Assembly (NCBI RefSeq): GCF_000378485.1
Contig: NZ_KB899966.1
Location: forward strand, 648,695 to 712,694
Length of the DNA: 64,000 nucleotides
DNA from: Flavobacterium rivuli WB 3.3-2 = DSM 21788
GTDB taxonomy: Bacteria > Bacteroidota > Bacteroidia > Flavobacteriales > Flavobacteriaceae
Reading direction: 5' to 3'
In this document: piece by piece, positions 62,654 to 64,000 of the stretch
Position numbering within the stretch: the stretch's first letter is position 1
Layout of the letters: every line of letters starts with the position of its first letter
The notes under the pieces: model-generated
Seen by the model: the letters and a program-made list of their open reading frames with translations, nothing else
What the model was told of the DNA's origin: nothing
Database searches by the model: none
Program-made: the position numbers and the translations under genes

Positions 62654-64000
62654 CTATTTAACATCTACTGTAACAGTAACCGGCTGTAGCCACGGGCTTG
62701 TAAAAGTTACTGTAACTTTACCACCTTCGCCGGCACTTTGTATGTAAGCTAACAAGTGTCCGTTAAATGCGCGTTGTATATTATCTGTATAATCGGTCAT
62801 GTCGCTGTTGTTACCGGCTTCAAGGCCAAGCAATTTAGCCGAACCGTTAATCATACATGTAATGTCGTTATCACTCAATATTACAGGCAGGCCGTCTTTA
62901 TCTACAATATCTACCATTATTTGTGCAACACCTTTTTGCTTATCTATGGTAACCGATTTATTTTTTACTACCAATGCATAAGGCTGCGATGATGATGTTA
63001 TAGCATAACGGCTAACTTCTTTATTATCGGCACTAAGACCTATAACTTCAAGTTTACCCGCTGCATAAGGAACATCCCATGAAATGATACCTACGTTTTT
63101 ATCATAGTTTTTAACCTCGCCCACTACTTTACCATTAAGCTCTAAACGGGCTTTTGCAGCATTGGTATAAGCAACTACACGCACAGTTTGTCCTGCTTCA
63201 TAGTTCCATATTGGCCAAGCATCTTTACTTGGCGATTTTTCTTTTTGACGCGGAAGGTAAGTCCCGATAAATGCCATAGGCTTATCTGACCATAATGACT
63301 GGCGGAAATAACCCCTTGGTTTTATACGGCCTGCAAAATCTACAAGTCCTGAATAGAAACCTCTTGATGGCCATCTGCCCGATTCGCCAAGGTAATCGAT
63401 ACCTGTCCAAAGGAACTGTCCAAAAATATGGTCGTTGTTAACCACAGCAAGCCATGGCTCTATATCGTGAACGTTCTCACTGCCGTAAATAACCCTGTTA
63501 GGATATTTTTCGTGGTCAGATTTGTAACGGCTCTCTGTATAGTTGTAACCTGCAATATCAAGCAATCCGGGATATTCGGTTTCGTTACTCATTGCTACAC
63601 CTGCAAGTCCTGCCGTTGTAGGGCGCGATTTGTCATATTTTTTAACCGCGGCAACAAGGCGTTTAGCAATAGCGCCAAGCCTCATAGCATCCGGGGCATC
63701 TTTTTTATAGCCACCGTAAGCAGCCTGCGTAAAGCCCATTGCTTTAGTACCGTCAAGTATTGGGTGCGAGTAAGGGTCGTTAGGATAATCTACCTCGTTA
63801 CCTATACTCCATGCAAATACAGACAGGTGGTTGCGGTCGCGGCGCACAAAATCTTCAAGGTCTTTTTCGGCCCAGTCGGCAAAAATATCAGAGTTTCCTT
63901 CGTAGCCCGGAGTACCATAGTTCCATCCCTCAAGCCATTTACGCTTAGGGTATTCCCACTCATCATACGCTTCGTTTAAAACAAGTAAACCTATCTCATC
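62654..64000 (-). CDS. GH2 beta-galactosidase, C-terminal part (gene continues past the window)
   Basis: The reading frame is open to the window edge, so the N-terminus is missing and only ~448 residues are seen. The TIM-barrel part has DEIGLLVLNEAYDEW and the acid/base Glu in VFAWSIGNEVDYP. The nucleophile Glu is probably in VIYGSENV. After the barrel come beta-sandwich domains from ~250 onward, with FTSPWLQPVTVTVDVK at the end. This fits a GH2 beta-galactosidase, beta-mannosidase or beta-glucuronidase group enzyme. The exact sugar cannot be decided from this part. The visible 3' flank has no other carbohydrate genes. Confidence 0.9.
   Translation of the reverse strand, partial: DEIGLLVLNEAYDEWEYPKRKWLEGWNYGTPGYEGNSDIFADWAEKDLEDFVRRDRNHLSVFAWSIGNEVDYPNDPYSHPILDGTKAMGFTQAAYGGYKKDAPDAMRLGAIAKRLVAAVKKYDKSRPTTAGLAGVAMSNETEYPGLLDIAGYNYTESRYKSDHEKYPNRVIYGSENVHDIEPWLAVVNNDHIFGQFLWTGIDYLGESGRWPSRGFYSGLVDFAGRIKPRGYFRQSLWSDKPMAFIGTYLPRQKEKSPSKDAWPIWNYEAGQTVRVVAYTNAAKARLELNGKVVGEVKNYDKNVGIISWDVPYAAGKLEVIGLSADNKEVSRYAITSSSQPYALVVKNKSVTIDKQKGVAQIMVDIVDKDGLPVILSDNDITCMINGSAKLLGLEAGNNSDMTDYTDNIQRAFNGHLLAYIQSAGEGGKVTVTFTSPWLQPVTVTVDVK

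Overview
The window looks like chromosomal core sequence from a Flavobacteriaceae bacterium, probably Flavobacterium or a close relative. The evidence is the fused LpxC-FabZ protein, PorX (response regulator plus PglZ domain), a type IX secretion (T9SS) C-terminal sorting domain, many Bacteroidetes-type promoters (TTTG or TTG, about 19 bases, then TAnnTTTG), AT-rich intergenic DNA, and signal peptides ending in the typical '-NAQ' or '-FAQ'. About 58 protein genes are supported. I see no rRNA, tRNA, CRISPR array, transposase or prophage.

Layout. 1-1563 is the end of a histidine operon (hisA fragment, hisF, hisIE). 1710-4651 holds an AI-2E family permease and two alpha/beta hydrolases. 4706-13514, on the minus strand, is an envelope block: HD phosphohydrolase, lpxD, lpxC-fabZ, lpxA, efp, an OprB-like porin, a second lpxD-like gene, a small NTF2-fold gene and sucD. 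13704-18141 includes porX, tsaE and an alanine dehydrogenase-like gene. 18297-22080 (minus) has a lipoprotein, an esterase, a peptide deformylase with a signal peptide, and glmM. 22278-30346 holds an AcpH-like gene, a ClC channel, a GH97 enzyme, a phosphoesterase, truA and an ABC exporter.

30387-31583 is a small accessory pocket. A Fic-domain gene is followed, on the opposite strand and overlapping its 3' end by 39 bases, by a 64-residue gene. That small protein carries the Fic inhibitory motif (T-x-x-x-E-N) and resembles VbhA-type antitoxins in layout. This tail-to-tail Fic/antitoxin pair is the most interesting candidate system here.

31583-50665 contains lpd, an outer membrane barrel, an RNA m5C methyltransferase, a T9SS-secreted endonuclease I, a coupled two-gene secreted unit whose second protein resembles the periplasmic domains of GldM, sdaA, a YciO/TsaC-like gene, an MscS channel, holA, an orphan HsdR_N-fold gene, a GT2 glycosyltransferase, an OmpA lipoprotein, a TPR protein and gyrA. 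50938-64000 holds clpC, an unusually long RluA-family synthase, a three-part RND efflux operon and the 3' part of a GH2 beta-galactosidase gene.

Two nested palindromes with matching 26-base ends (53591-53709 and 62380-62526) both lie between convergent genes and look like one dispersed repeat family. PorX links to the T9SS cargo and the GldM-like protein as a shared secretion theme, although those genes are not adjacent. Several genes have a promoter -7 box only 4-8 bases before the start codon, which suggests leaderless or nearly leaderless mRNAs.
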